Of a DNA stretch of 8,668 nucleotides, positions 1-5,737 are shown piece by piece. Made by a program: the position numbers and the translations under genes. Location: the NCBI GenBank assembly GCA_030591745.1, contig JAUVAM010000109.1, positions 1 to 8,668 on the forward strand, read 5' to 3'. Below the pieces are notes generated by a model that was given only the letters and a program-made list of their open reading frames with translations, had not been told where the DNA came from and made no database searches. Origin of the DNA: Deltaproteobacteria bacterium. Lineage in GTDB: Bacteria > Myxococcota > B64-G9. Position 1 is the first letter of the stretch. Each line of letters begins with the position of its first letter.

Positions 1-1
1 C

Positions 2-553
2 GACAGCGTCTATTACGAATCTGGGCTTCACCTGCCCTTTGTCCTTCGTGCTCCTGGTGTCGTGGTGCCAGGAAGCTTTGAGGGGAACAGCCATTCCTTG
101 GCGGACCTGTCGCCCACGGTTCTCGATCTGGCTGGCATTCCTTACTTGGCCGACCGCTTCGAAGGACAGAGCATCTTGCGCCCCGCCAGCGCGGACAAGA
201 AGAACTATTTTGCATGCTGGCTCGAGGGGCTCTGCGTTGGTTTCGTCCAGGAAAAGACCAAGTTCGTTTACCTGCCGCATGTCGATTCTTGGGTGGTCTA
301 CGATCTGAAGAAAGACCCGAATGAACTCCGTCCCTTGATTGATTCTCCGACCTGGCGTTGGCAGGCGGATGAGGTGGCGGCCTGGTACGAAGACCGTCTC
401 TATGGCAAGGCGGGCTTGACCTGGCCTGCCGTGGAGCTCTTTGGGGGCCGGTGGCGCTGTGGAGAAGGGCAGGATCAATGCAAATACGCCGGACCCACCG
501 AATGCCCTTCGCCTTCAGCTGATGTTGACAGACAGGCTCACTCTCCAGAGTGA
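2..553 (+). CDS. Sulfatase-superfamily hydrolase, C-terminal part (5' truncated)
   Basis: The reading frame is open from base 2 and stops with TGA at 551-553, leaving 183 residues of a C-terminus. Two features match the alkaline phosphatase-like sulfatase fold. A segment YYESGLHLPFVLRAPG sits near residues 4-19, followed by a 'ADLSPTVLDLAGIP' block, the usual stretch before the C-terminal subdomain. A later 'VVYDLKKDPNELRPL' block matches the YDL..DP.E...L signature near the end of sulfatases. The formylglycine-bearing CxPxR motif and the metal ligands would lie upstream of the window, so substrate and activity cannot be judged. Related phosphoglycerol-transferase-like enzymes of the same superfamily remain possible. 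The last ~35 residues, with three Cys, show no motif I recognise. The 3' end overlaps the convergent radical SAM gene by 16 bp, with no terminator visible between them. Confidence 0.8.
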   Translation, partial: DSVYYESGLHLPFVLRAPGVVVPGSFEGNSHSLADLSPTVLDLAGIPYLADRFEGQSILRPASADKKNYFACWLEGLCVGFVQEKTKFVYLPHVDSWVVYDLKKDPNELRPLIDSPTWRWQADEVAAWYEDRLYGKAGLTWPAVELFGGRWRCGEGQDQCKYAGPTECPSPSADVDRQAHSPE

Positions 554-1776
554 TTGATCACGGGTCGTCCGCAGGCCTCGTCGACCATCTCGATGGAGTA
601 GGGCTTGGGCGAGTCGCCGGGGATGCAGTCGACGGTTTGGGCGCGGAAATCGGCCGACTGCATGCGGCAATCGGGGAAGCGTTTGCTCCACAAGGGGTGT
701 GTGGTCATGCGTCGCCAGACTTCCTCGACACCCAGTTCCACGGCGTTGCCGAAGGTGATGGGCGTGAAATCGCAGGGGCACATGTCCCCGTAGGCCGTCA
801 TGTAAAATTGGTTAAAGGCACCGAAGCATCCCATGGATTTGGGCGAATTGACCAGGGACTGGCTGGTCAGGGTGGGGTAGCCGGGCTTCGCCTCATGGTA
901 GTGTTTCAGGGTTTGCTCTCGGATTTGTTCTCGGTCTTCAGGAGAAAGCAGGATGTCCATCTGGCCGTAGAGCCGCCCCGTGGGCACGGCGTCGAACTGG
1001 ATGATTTCGGACACGCCGGCCCGTTTGCCGATCTCCATGAATTGTTCGAGTTCACCGTTCGCGTGTTTTTGGTGGGTCAGGTAAATGGAAAAGCCCACCA
1101 GCAGGCCGGCCCGCTTGGCGTGGTCCACATTTTCCATGATCTTGGCGTAGAGGCCTTCGCGTCGGCGCAGGCGGTCGTGGCTTGCCGGATCGGCAGAGTC
1201 CAAGCTGATGAACAAGGAGTACAGTCCCGCATCCGCAAGCTTTTTGCACCTGCCTTCGGTGAGAAATTCTCCGTTGGTGAACATCAGGGTGGTGGCCTTT
1301 TGTTCGTCCACGTGGGAGATGAGCTCGCAAAGATCCTTATGCATCAAGGGCTCACCGCCGGTGAAGATCACATTGGTGGTACCCAAATTCACGGTCTCCG
1401 TGATGATTTTTTTCCACTGTTCGGTGTTAAGCGGTCTCTGTTTGCGCCGGTTTTGCGAGCAGGAACAATGTTCGCAGTCCGCCTGGCAGTCGTAGGTGAT
1501 GGCCAAAGTGGCGGCCGCCGGCTTGCGGGCCCTGACGAAGACCCGCTCTAAGCGGTCCACCAAACCTCGTTTGCCTGCCGGGTGGGGCAGGGGCGGATCA
1601 AAGAAGGAAACGGAGCGCGCGCCATGCCACCAGCCGATGGTTTTGAATTTGTTAAGACGAGCAATGTGTTTTTGCAAATAGGCGAAAGCCTTCTCGGGCA
1701 TCGGTCCGGTCTGCTTGAGGAGCAACTTCTCCCCATCCAACTCCACTTCAAAGTTTTTTAGTTCTTCAACGTTCAT
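538..1776 (-). CDS. Radical SAM enzyme with SPASM/Twitch-like C-terminal domain
   Basis: This 412-residue protein has the radical SAM cluster motif CxxxCxxC at C97, C101 and C104, the SAM-binding GGEP at 140-143, and a SLDSADPASHDRLR block at 191-204 typical of peptide-modifying SPASM enzymes. The C-terminal part has C317-x12-G330-x4-C335, fitting the CX9-15GX4C opening of SPASM/Twitch domains, plus C333, C370, C384 and C402 as possible ligands of an auxiliary Fe-S cluster. Residues 1-90 form an N-terminal extension I do not recognise. The ATG at 1776 is chosen because AGGAGAG (1784-1790) lies 7 bases upstream; the frame stays open further upstream, but that stretch runs antisense-in-frame through tetR. 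It follows tetR by 23 bp and is probably cotranscribed and repressed with it. The known family acts in peptide maturation or cofactor synthesis; the substrate here is unknown, and no precursor peptide gene is visible nearby. Confidence 0.88.
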   Translation of the reverse strand: MNVEELKNFEVELDGEKLLLKQTGPMPEKAFAYLQKHIARLNKFKTIGWWHGARSVSFFDPPLPHPAGKRGLVDRLERVFVRARKPAAATLAITYDCQADCEHCSCSQNRRKQRPLNTEQWKKIITETVNLGTTNVIFTGGEPLMHKDLCELISHVDEQKATTLMFTNGEFLTEGRCKKLADAGLYSLFISLDSADPASHDRLRRREGLYAKIMENVDHAKRAGLLVGFSIYLTHQKHANGELEQFMEIGKRAGVSEIIQFDAVPTGRLYGQMDILLSPEDREQIREQTLKHYHEAKPGYPTLTSQSLVNSPKSMGCFGAFNQFYMTAYGDMCPCDFTPITFGNAVELGVEEVWRRMTTHPLWSKRFPDCRMQSADFRAQTVDCIPGDSPKPYSIEMVDEACGRPVINHSGE

Positions 1777-1799
1777 GGTGTTTCTCTCCTCGGTCCGGT

Positions 1800-2393
1800 T
1801 TAATGCAGGCTGGCTTCCAGCATGCTTCGTGTCGAATCCACAATAAGGTTTCCCTGGATGCAATTCGGGTCGTAGGTTTTTTGCAGCATGGGTCCTTCCA
1901 CCAAGCCCAAAATGAGTACCGCCGTGGATTCCGTGGACATGCTGCGGAAGCGACCGCTGGCGATTCCGGCCCGCAGATCCTCTTCGATGTCCGTCCGAAA
2001 GGCCTGCTGGATGTCGCGAATGACGCCGCGCACCTGTGGGCAGGCAAGACCGTAACCCCAGTACTCGATCCACACCCGGGCCCGATCCTTGGCCTGGTCG
2101 TTTTCCGGTGAAAAGTGAAAGCGAAAGATGGACATGATGCGATCGAGGGGATCGGAAAATCGTCCGCGATAGTTGCGCAGGGCCTCCAAGTGTTTTTTGC
2201 CCAGCGCGGTCATGAGCTCGACCAGCATTTGCTCTTTGCTCTCGAAGTAATAGTGCAAGGCACCGCGGGCCAGTCCGCTTTCACGGGCCACGTCGCTGAT
2301 CGAGCAGCGGTTGAAGCCCTTTTTGGCGATGGCGGCAAACAGACCGTCTAAGATCTGTTCACGTCTTTGCGTTGCCACCGCTGGTCGGCCCAT
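1800..2393 (-). CDS. TetR/AcrR-family transcriptional repressor
   Basis: The 197-residue protein has the standard TetR layout. An N-terminal helix (QRREQILDGLFAAIAKKGF) precedes a helix-turn-helix at about residues 31-50 (SISDVARESGLARGALHYYF), followed by SKEQML. The C-terminal region (about 80-197) is helical and resembles the BetI-like ligand-binding class, with W108, W112 and the block GIASGRF; the ligand is unknown. ATG at 2393 is preferred because GGAG lies 7 bases upstream. An in-frame TTG at 2432 would lie inside the proposed operator and lacks a ribosome binding site. Length is normal for the family. The gene is first in a two-gene operon with the radical SAM gene and reads away from the protease genes. 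The promoter and inverted repeat just upstream point to autorepression. Confidence 0.92.
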   Translation of the reverse strand: MGRPAVATQRREQILDGLFAAIAKKGFNRCSISDVARESGLARGALHYYFESKEQMLVELMTALGKKHLEALRNYRGRFSDPLDRIMSIFRFHFSPENDQAKDRARVWIEYWGYGLACPQVRGVIRDIQQAFRTDIEEDLRAGIASGRFRSMSTESTAVLILGLVEGPMLQKTYDPNCIQGNLIVDSTRSMLEASLH

Positions 2394-2416
2394 GATTGCT
2401 CCAAGAAATAGATAGG

Positions 2417-2432
2417 TTGGACGTCCGTCCAA
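2417..2432. promoter_or_regulatory. Probable TetR operator, 16-bp perfect inverted repeat
   Basis: TTGGACG-TC-CGTCCAA is a perfect palindrome with 7-bp arms and a 2-bp centre. It lies 24 bp upstream of the tetR start codon and directly after the -10 box of the tetR promoter, so it should cover the transcription start. Size, symmetry and position are what is expected of a TetR-family operator; that this particular TetR binds it is inference. Confidence 0.72.
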
Positions 2433-2433
2433 A

Positions 2434-2463
2434 ATGCTAGCCTATGGGTCGCTGGCCTGTCAA
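2434..2463 (-). promoter_or_regulatory. Sigma70-type promoter of the tetR-radical SAM operon
   Basis: On the minus strand a consensus TTGACA (2463-2458) is followed after 18 bases by TAGCAT (2439-2434), a four-of-six match to the -10 consensus. The predicted start falls near 2427, inside the inverted repeat at 2417-2432. The leader would be about 35 bases and include the GGAG ribosome binding site of tetR. Start position and activity are not proven. Confidence 0.62.
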
Positions 2464-2496
2464 GGCCATCTGACGCTTCGGTTTTTCCTCAAGTTC

Positions 2497-2505
2497 TGCT
2501 AGGAT
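2497..2505 (+). promoter_or_regulatory. Possible extended -10 promoter for the protease operon
   Basis: TGC-TAGGAT at 2497-2505 fits an extended -10 element (TGn plus a four-of-six TATAAT match), about 35 bases before the GTG start of the first protease gene. No good -35 box is seen at the right distance, so this is a weak call made mainly from position in the 147-bp divergent intergenic region. Confidence 0.3.
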
Positions 2506-2540
2506 ACGGTGTTGATTCCGGGGGCGGAAGGAGTGGAGCG

Positions 2541-4388
2541 GTGGCGAAGAGGCCAGCTAGGATCGCTTGGATCGGCCCTCTTGGGGCCCTTTGGATGGTC
2601 TTGTTTGGATTTTCGGCTTGCATGGGTGCCGAGGATGGTGTCGATCATTTCGCGTCGGTGGAATTGCCCATCATCAACGGCGTGCCCGATACCGACCCGG
2701 CCCATATGGCCGTGGCTTACCTGCAAATTGTCCACAGCGCCACCGAGGTCGCCGGCTGCTCCGGTACCCTCATCGCCCCCAACGTGGTTTTGACCGCGGC
2801 CCACTGTCTCTACGGCGGCTACCAGGACCTCTATGTGGGCTTCGGCGCCAGCCGTGGCAGCATATCGACCTGGTATGAACCCATCGAAACCTTGATCCAC
2901 TGGGGTTACAGCACCAACACGCATGCCAATGATCTGGCCCTGGTGCGCCTGGAGACCACGCCACCCGGCATCGACCCCATTTCTCCGCTGCCGGCCAACC
3001 TGGAAGTCACCGCAGCCGAAGAGGGCTCACTGAATTTGCAATTTGTGGGCTTCGGCCAGACTGAGACCGGGTCGTCCGGCACCAAGCTGACCGTGACCGA
3101 TCGCTTGGACCGGGTCTGCGACCAGAGCTATTCCTGTTCGTGGAGCATCGGTTGGTATTCTTACGATTTGGCCCCATACACCATTTGCTACGATATGTAC
3201 CCGGGTGGCCCTTGTTCGGGCGACAGCGGAGGCCCTGCGTTCATCTGGCGTTCAGGTCAAGAATACGTGGCCGGTGTCACCTCTTACGGCTATGGCGATT
3301 GCGACACGGTGGGTTGCTCGGGCAAGGTGGACCATTACGAAGGCTGGATCGAAGATTTCGTGGGCGTACCCAACGGTGCATCTTGCAGCTCGGGCTCACA
3401 ATGTGGTTCCGGCTATTGCGCCGACGGCCTTTGCTGTGACGACGCTTGCGACGATGCCTGTGACCGCTGTGATTTGGCGGGTTCCCGCGGGACTTGCGCG
3501 CAGGCTCCCGATGGCACGGCCTGTTCCGACGGTGCAGCTTGTAATGGTTTGGAAACCTGTCAGAGCGGTGCCTGCCGGGACGGTGATCGACTCATTTGTG
3601 ACGACGGCAACCTCTGTACTTCGGACGCCTGCGTAGAGGGGCGAGGCTGCGTGTACGAAACGCGCGAAGATGGTTCTTTTTGTTCCAACGGTGACATGTG
3701 TGACGGGCAGGAAACCTGTCTGAACGGGGCCTGCATTCCCGGCGATCCCAGGGATTGCGATGACCGCGATGCTTGTACGCGTGATACTTGTGAACCCGGC
3801 GAGGGCTGCGTGTTTGTCGATCTGCCCGATGGCGCGCCTTGTGGTGAAGGGGACTTGTGTTCTTCCGAATGGGTTTGCGAGCAGGGTGCCTGTGTGCAGG
3901 GCTCGGGCATTGCGGGTTGCGAAGATCAGGATGTTTGCACTGAAGAATTTTGCGATCCGGATTTGGGCTGCATGTATCCCTTGCGAGATTGCTCCGACGA
4001 AAACCCCTGCACCGAGGATTGGTGTGACGCGGAAGAGGGTTGCTGGTACAGCCCCCTCGAAGACGGTACGGCTTGCGGGAGTGTTCAGTGTGGCCAGGGG
4101 ACTTGCCAGGATGCGCTGTGCCTGGTCGGGGCGACTGAACTTTGCGACGACGGGGACCCCTGCACCGAAGATCGCTGTGAAGCGACAGGATGCGAGAATC
4201 AGGCCATGCCCGAGGGTTCGGCCTGCGGTGAATGCTTGGCATGCGTACAGGGGGCCTGTGTTGAGGTAGGTGACTGCGGCGCGGAAGGCTGTGGCTGCGG
4301 CCTGGGTCAGGGAGAGAACCAAAGCTCTGGCTTGTCCTTTTTGTTGATGGGTTTTGTGCTGGCGACCTTGCGCAGGCGTGAATGGTAG
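2541..4388 (+). CDS. Secreted trypsin-like serine protease with long Cys-rich modular tail and MYXO-CTERM-like C-terminus
   Basis: This 615-residue protein starts with GTG at 2541, behind GGAAGGAG (2526-2533, 7-base spacing). Residues 1-27 form a signal peptide ending FSAC, a weak lipobox with C27 as possible lipidated residue. The S1 family protease domain spans about 44-275: mature N-terminus IING at 44-47, catalytic H88 (TAAHC), D131 (NDLALVRL) and S229 (GDSGGP). The residue aligned with the S1-pocket position 189 is G223, not Asp, so trypsin-like Arg/Lys specificity is doubtful. Residues 282-586 hold about 52 Cys in a regular alternating array, and the end (C584-G-C586, hydrophobic stretch about 597-610, RRR at 611-613) resembles a MYXO-CTERM sorting tail. 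It probably acts at the cell envelope or outside the cell; its substrate is unknown. It is first of three likely cotranscribed genes and a paralogue of the next. Confidence 0.88.
   Translation: MAKRPARIAWIGPLGALWMVLFGFSACMGAEDGVDHFASVELPIINGVPDTDPAHMAVAYLQIVHSATEVAGCSGTLIAPNVVLTAAHCLYGGYQDLYVGFGASRGSISTWYEPIETLIHWGYSTNTHANDLALVRLETTPPGIDPISPLPANLEVTAAEEGSLNLQFVGFGQTETGSSGTKLTVTDRLDRVCDQSYSCSWSIGWYSYDLAPYTICYDMYPGGPCSGDSGGPAFIWRSGQEYVAGVTSYGYGDCDTVGCSGKVDHYEGWIEDFVGVPNGASCSSGSQCGSGYCADGLCCDDACDDACDRCDLAGSRGTCAQAPDGTACSDGAACNGLETCQSGACRDGDRLICDDGNLCTSDACVEGRGCVYETREDGSFCSNGDMCDGQETCLNGACIPGDPRDCDDRDACTRDTCEPGEGCVFVDLPDGAPCGEGDLCSSEWVCEQGACVQGSGIAGCEDQDVCTEEFCDPDLGCMYPLRDCSDENPCTEDWCDAEEGCWYSPLEDGTACGSVQCGQGTCQDALCLVGATELCDDGDPCTEDRCEATGCENQAMPEGSACGECLACVQGACVEVGDCGAEGCGCGLGQGENQSSGLSFLLMGFVLATLRRREW
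3522..4259 (+). repeat. Alternating four-cysteine modules (protein-level repeats) in protease 1
   Basis: Two half-modules alternate. A is C-x5-C-x4-C-x5-C and B is C-x5-C-x5-C-x4-C; A and B are joined by x10, and B reaches the next A by x7-8. The order is B (C328-C345), AB (353-398), AB (406-451), A alone (460-477), AB (484-527, with shortened B spacings), AB-like (535-573). The A halves carry an acidic consensus C[DES]D..xCT.[DE].C. Full-unit periods are 53-54 residues; the unit from C460 lacks its B half and spans only 24. The regular spacing implies a rod of small disulfide-bonded domains. Metal binding by the acidic residues is possible but not shown. Confidence 0.8.
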
Positions 4389-4404
4389 TGTCCGGGGGCA
4401 TAAC

Positions 4405-4443
4405 GTGGCACTAACGAATCAAAAAACGATTCGTAAGTGCCAC
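4405..4443. other. Strong 39-bp stem-loop between the two protease genes
   Basis: GTGGCACTAACGAATC at 4405-4420 pairs with GATTCGTAAGTGCCAC at 4428-4443, leaving one A-A mismatch in 16 positions and a 7-base AAAAAAC loop. It begins 16 bases after the first protease's stop codon and ends 4 bases before the second's AGGAGG. No U-run follows on the plus strand, so it is not a standard intrinsic terminator. An RNA-processing or mRNA-stabilising hairpin, a partial terminator, or a REP-like dispersed palindrome are all possible. Confidence 0.8.
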
Positions 4444-4447
4444 TAAC

Positions 4448-4453
4448 AGGAGG
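4448..4453 (+). promoter_or_regulatory. Ribosome binding site deciding the start of protease 2
   Basis: A perfect AGGAGG lies 9 bases before ATG at 4463. It argues against the in-frame TTG at 4457, which would be only 3 bases from it. Confidence 0.85.
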
Positions 4454-4462
4454 CATTTGGAG

Positions 4463-5725
4463 ATGCGTGCAACAATTGCGATTTTGGGACTGCTGATGCT
4501 CGTTTTGGCTCTTGGCGCTTGTGGTTCGGAGGGCTCCCAGGCCAGGGATTTGTCGGTCTTGGAGACCCCGATCATCAATGGAGAACCGGATACTTCGGCC
4601 GAGCACCAGGCCGTGGTGGCCCTGGTCTACAGATCCGGCGGGATGATGGGTTTGTGCACCGGCACTTTGATTACGCCCACGGTTGTGCTGACGGCCGGCC
4701 ATTGCATCCATGGAGATCCCTCCAGTTTTACGGTGGTATTTGGTGACAATTACCGTTATCCGGATCATGAGCGGGATGTGAGCGAGATCCTGGCTCACTC
4801 GAGCTTCAACATCAACAACCCGGGTTCCGGCTACGATATCGCCCTGGTTCGCATGAGCCAGGTGGCACCGACCGGCATCCAGCCTCTTGCTTTTCTGCCG
4901 GACTTTATGGAGTTGACCAGCGCCGACATCGGCACCGAATTGATTTTTTCCGGTTTCGGCAACACCGAGGATGGGACCAATGACGGCCTCAAGCGTTGGG
5001 CCTTGGGTTACCTGGGATATGTCTGCAACGATGCGGATGGCTGCGGGGGCGGGACGCCATATGCCTTGTACTACGATCAGCATCCAGGCGGACCCTGTTC
5101 GGGCGACAGCGGCGGGCCGGCCTTTGTGACCATCGATGGGCGTGAATACGTGGTGGGCATTACTTCCTATGGTGATGAAACCTGTTTGGAGTTTGGTTGC
5201 TCCACCAAGGTGGACCACTTCACCAGCTTCATCACTGATTTCACCGGCGGGGGATTGGGGGAGGGTTGCAACGCCGACTCACAATGCGTAGTCGGTCCTT
5301 GTGTGGATGGCGTTTGTTGTGAATCGGCCTGCGATCAAGAATGCCGGGTTTGCAACTTGCCGGGAGAAGAGGGTCGTTGCAGAACAGCGCCTTCGGGCAC
5401 ACTTTGTTCGGATGGGGATCTTTGCAATGGTGATGAAACTTGCCTGATGGGCTCCTGTGGTGGCGGCAGTTCGGGGTCGCTGGACTGCGATGATGACGAC
5501 CCTTGTACCGACGACGCCTGCAACGCGGACAGGGGATGCATTCACGAGCCCATGCCCGAAGGATTTGCCTGCGGAGAGAACCAGGCATGCAACCAGGGTG
5601 TTTGTGTGGAGGTCGGCACCGCCGGGGGTTGCGCCAGCGCCGGTGGCCCGGGACTTGGTTTGTGGGGCTGGATGATGTTACTCTGCCTGCCTGGTTTTGT
5701 TTTCTGGCTGCGCCGTCGCTGGTGA
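4463..5725 (+). CDS. Trypsin-like serine protease lipoprotein with short Cys-rich tail and MYXO-CTERM-like C-terminus
   Basis: This 420-residue paralogue of the preceding protease has a clear lipoprotein signal peptide: hydrophobic residues 4-17, then LGAC with C20 as the lipidation site. The S1 domain spans about 37-262, with IING at 37-40, catalytic H80 (TAGHC), D125 (YDIALVRM) and S216 (GDSGGP). Position 189 aligns with G210, as in the neighbour. A Cys-rich segment (269-381) follows, much shorter than in protease 1. The tail has C390, a Gly-rich linker, a hydrophobic stretch about 399-415 and RRR at 417-419 before the final Trp, similar to MYXO-CTERM. A 17-base identity around the active-site serine codon (3213-3229 and 5096-5112) and the shared architecture support tandem duplication. 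The envelope location is well supported by the lipobox; the substrate is unknown. A 12-bp gap to the next gene suggests coupled translation. Confidence 0.9.
   Translation: MRATIAILGLLMLVLALGACGSEGSQARDLSVLETPIINGEPDTSAEHQAVVALVYRSGGMMGLCTGTLITPTVVLTAGHCIHGDPSSFTVVFGDNYRYPDHERDVSEILAHSSFNINNPGSGYDIALVRMSQVAPTGIQPLAFLPDFMELTSADIGTELIFSGFGNTEDGTNDGLKRWALGYLGYVCNDADGCGGGTPYALYYDQHPGGPCSGDSGGPAFVTIDGREYVVGITSYGDETCLEFGCSTKVDHFTSFITDFTGGGLGEGCNADSQCVVGPCVDGVCCESACDQECRVCNLPGEEGRCRTAPSGTLCSDGDLCNGDETCLMGSCGGGSSGSLDCDDDDPCTDDACNADRGCIHEPMPEGFACGENQACNQGVCVEVGTAGGCASAGGPGLGLWGWMMLLCLPGFVFWLRRRW
5405..5605 (+). repeat. Single B-A-B' cysteine module set in protease 2
   Basis: The same spacing code as in protease 1 is present in minimal form: B at C315-C332 (x5, x5, x4), A at C342-C359 (x5, x4, x5), x10, then a reduced B at C370, C376 and C381. 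The A half reads CDDDDPCTDDAC, strongly acidic. Compared with protease 1, several internal units are absent. Confidence 0.75.
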
Positions 5726-5737
5726 ATCGGAGTTTCT

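Noticed and set aside
550..1551. Long plus-strand open frame opposite the radical SAM gene
   Set aside because: It lies fully antisense to a gene with clear catalytic motifs, has no recognisable domain, and is explained by GC-rich codon bias.
1777..2073. N-terminal extension of the radical SAM protein to 2073
   Set aside because: It overlaps tetR in another frame and reads as Arg/His-rich noise. The ATG at 1776 has a strong ribosome binding site.
1776..2393. Mycofactocin-type locus (TetR regulator plus radical SAM enzyme)
   Set aside because: There is no mftA-like precursor, no mftB-like chaperone, and no dehydrogenase or glycosyltransferase. TetR plus radical SAM alone is not enough.
3522..4259. 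CRISPR or DNA tandem repeat array
   Set aside because: The periodicity is in protein cysteine spacing; the DNA units differ widely and are in frame within a coding gene.
4405..4443. Intrinsic terminator after protease 1
   Set aside because: The stem is strong but is followed by CTAACAGG rather than a U-run, and the next gene in the same direction starts at once. It is kept as an unclassified hairpin.
3396..5218. Several long minus-strand open frames opposite the proteases (for example 3396-4322, 3592-4401, 4307-5218)
   Set aside because: Their composition mirrors the Cys/Asp/Gly-rich codons of the sense strand, they show no domains, and they lack good ribosome binding sites.
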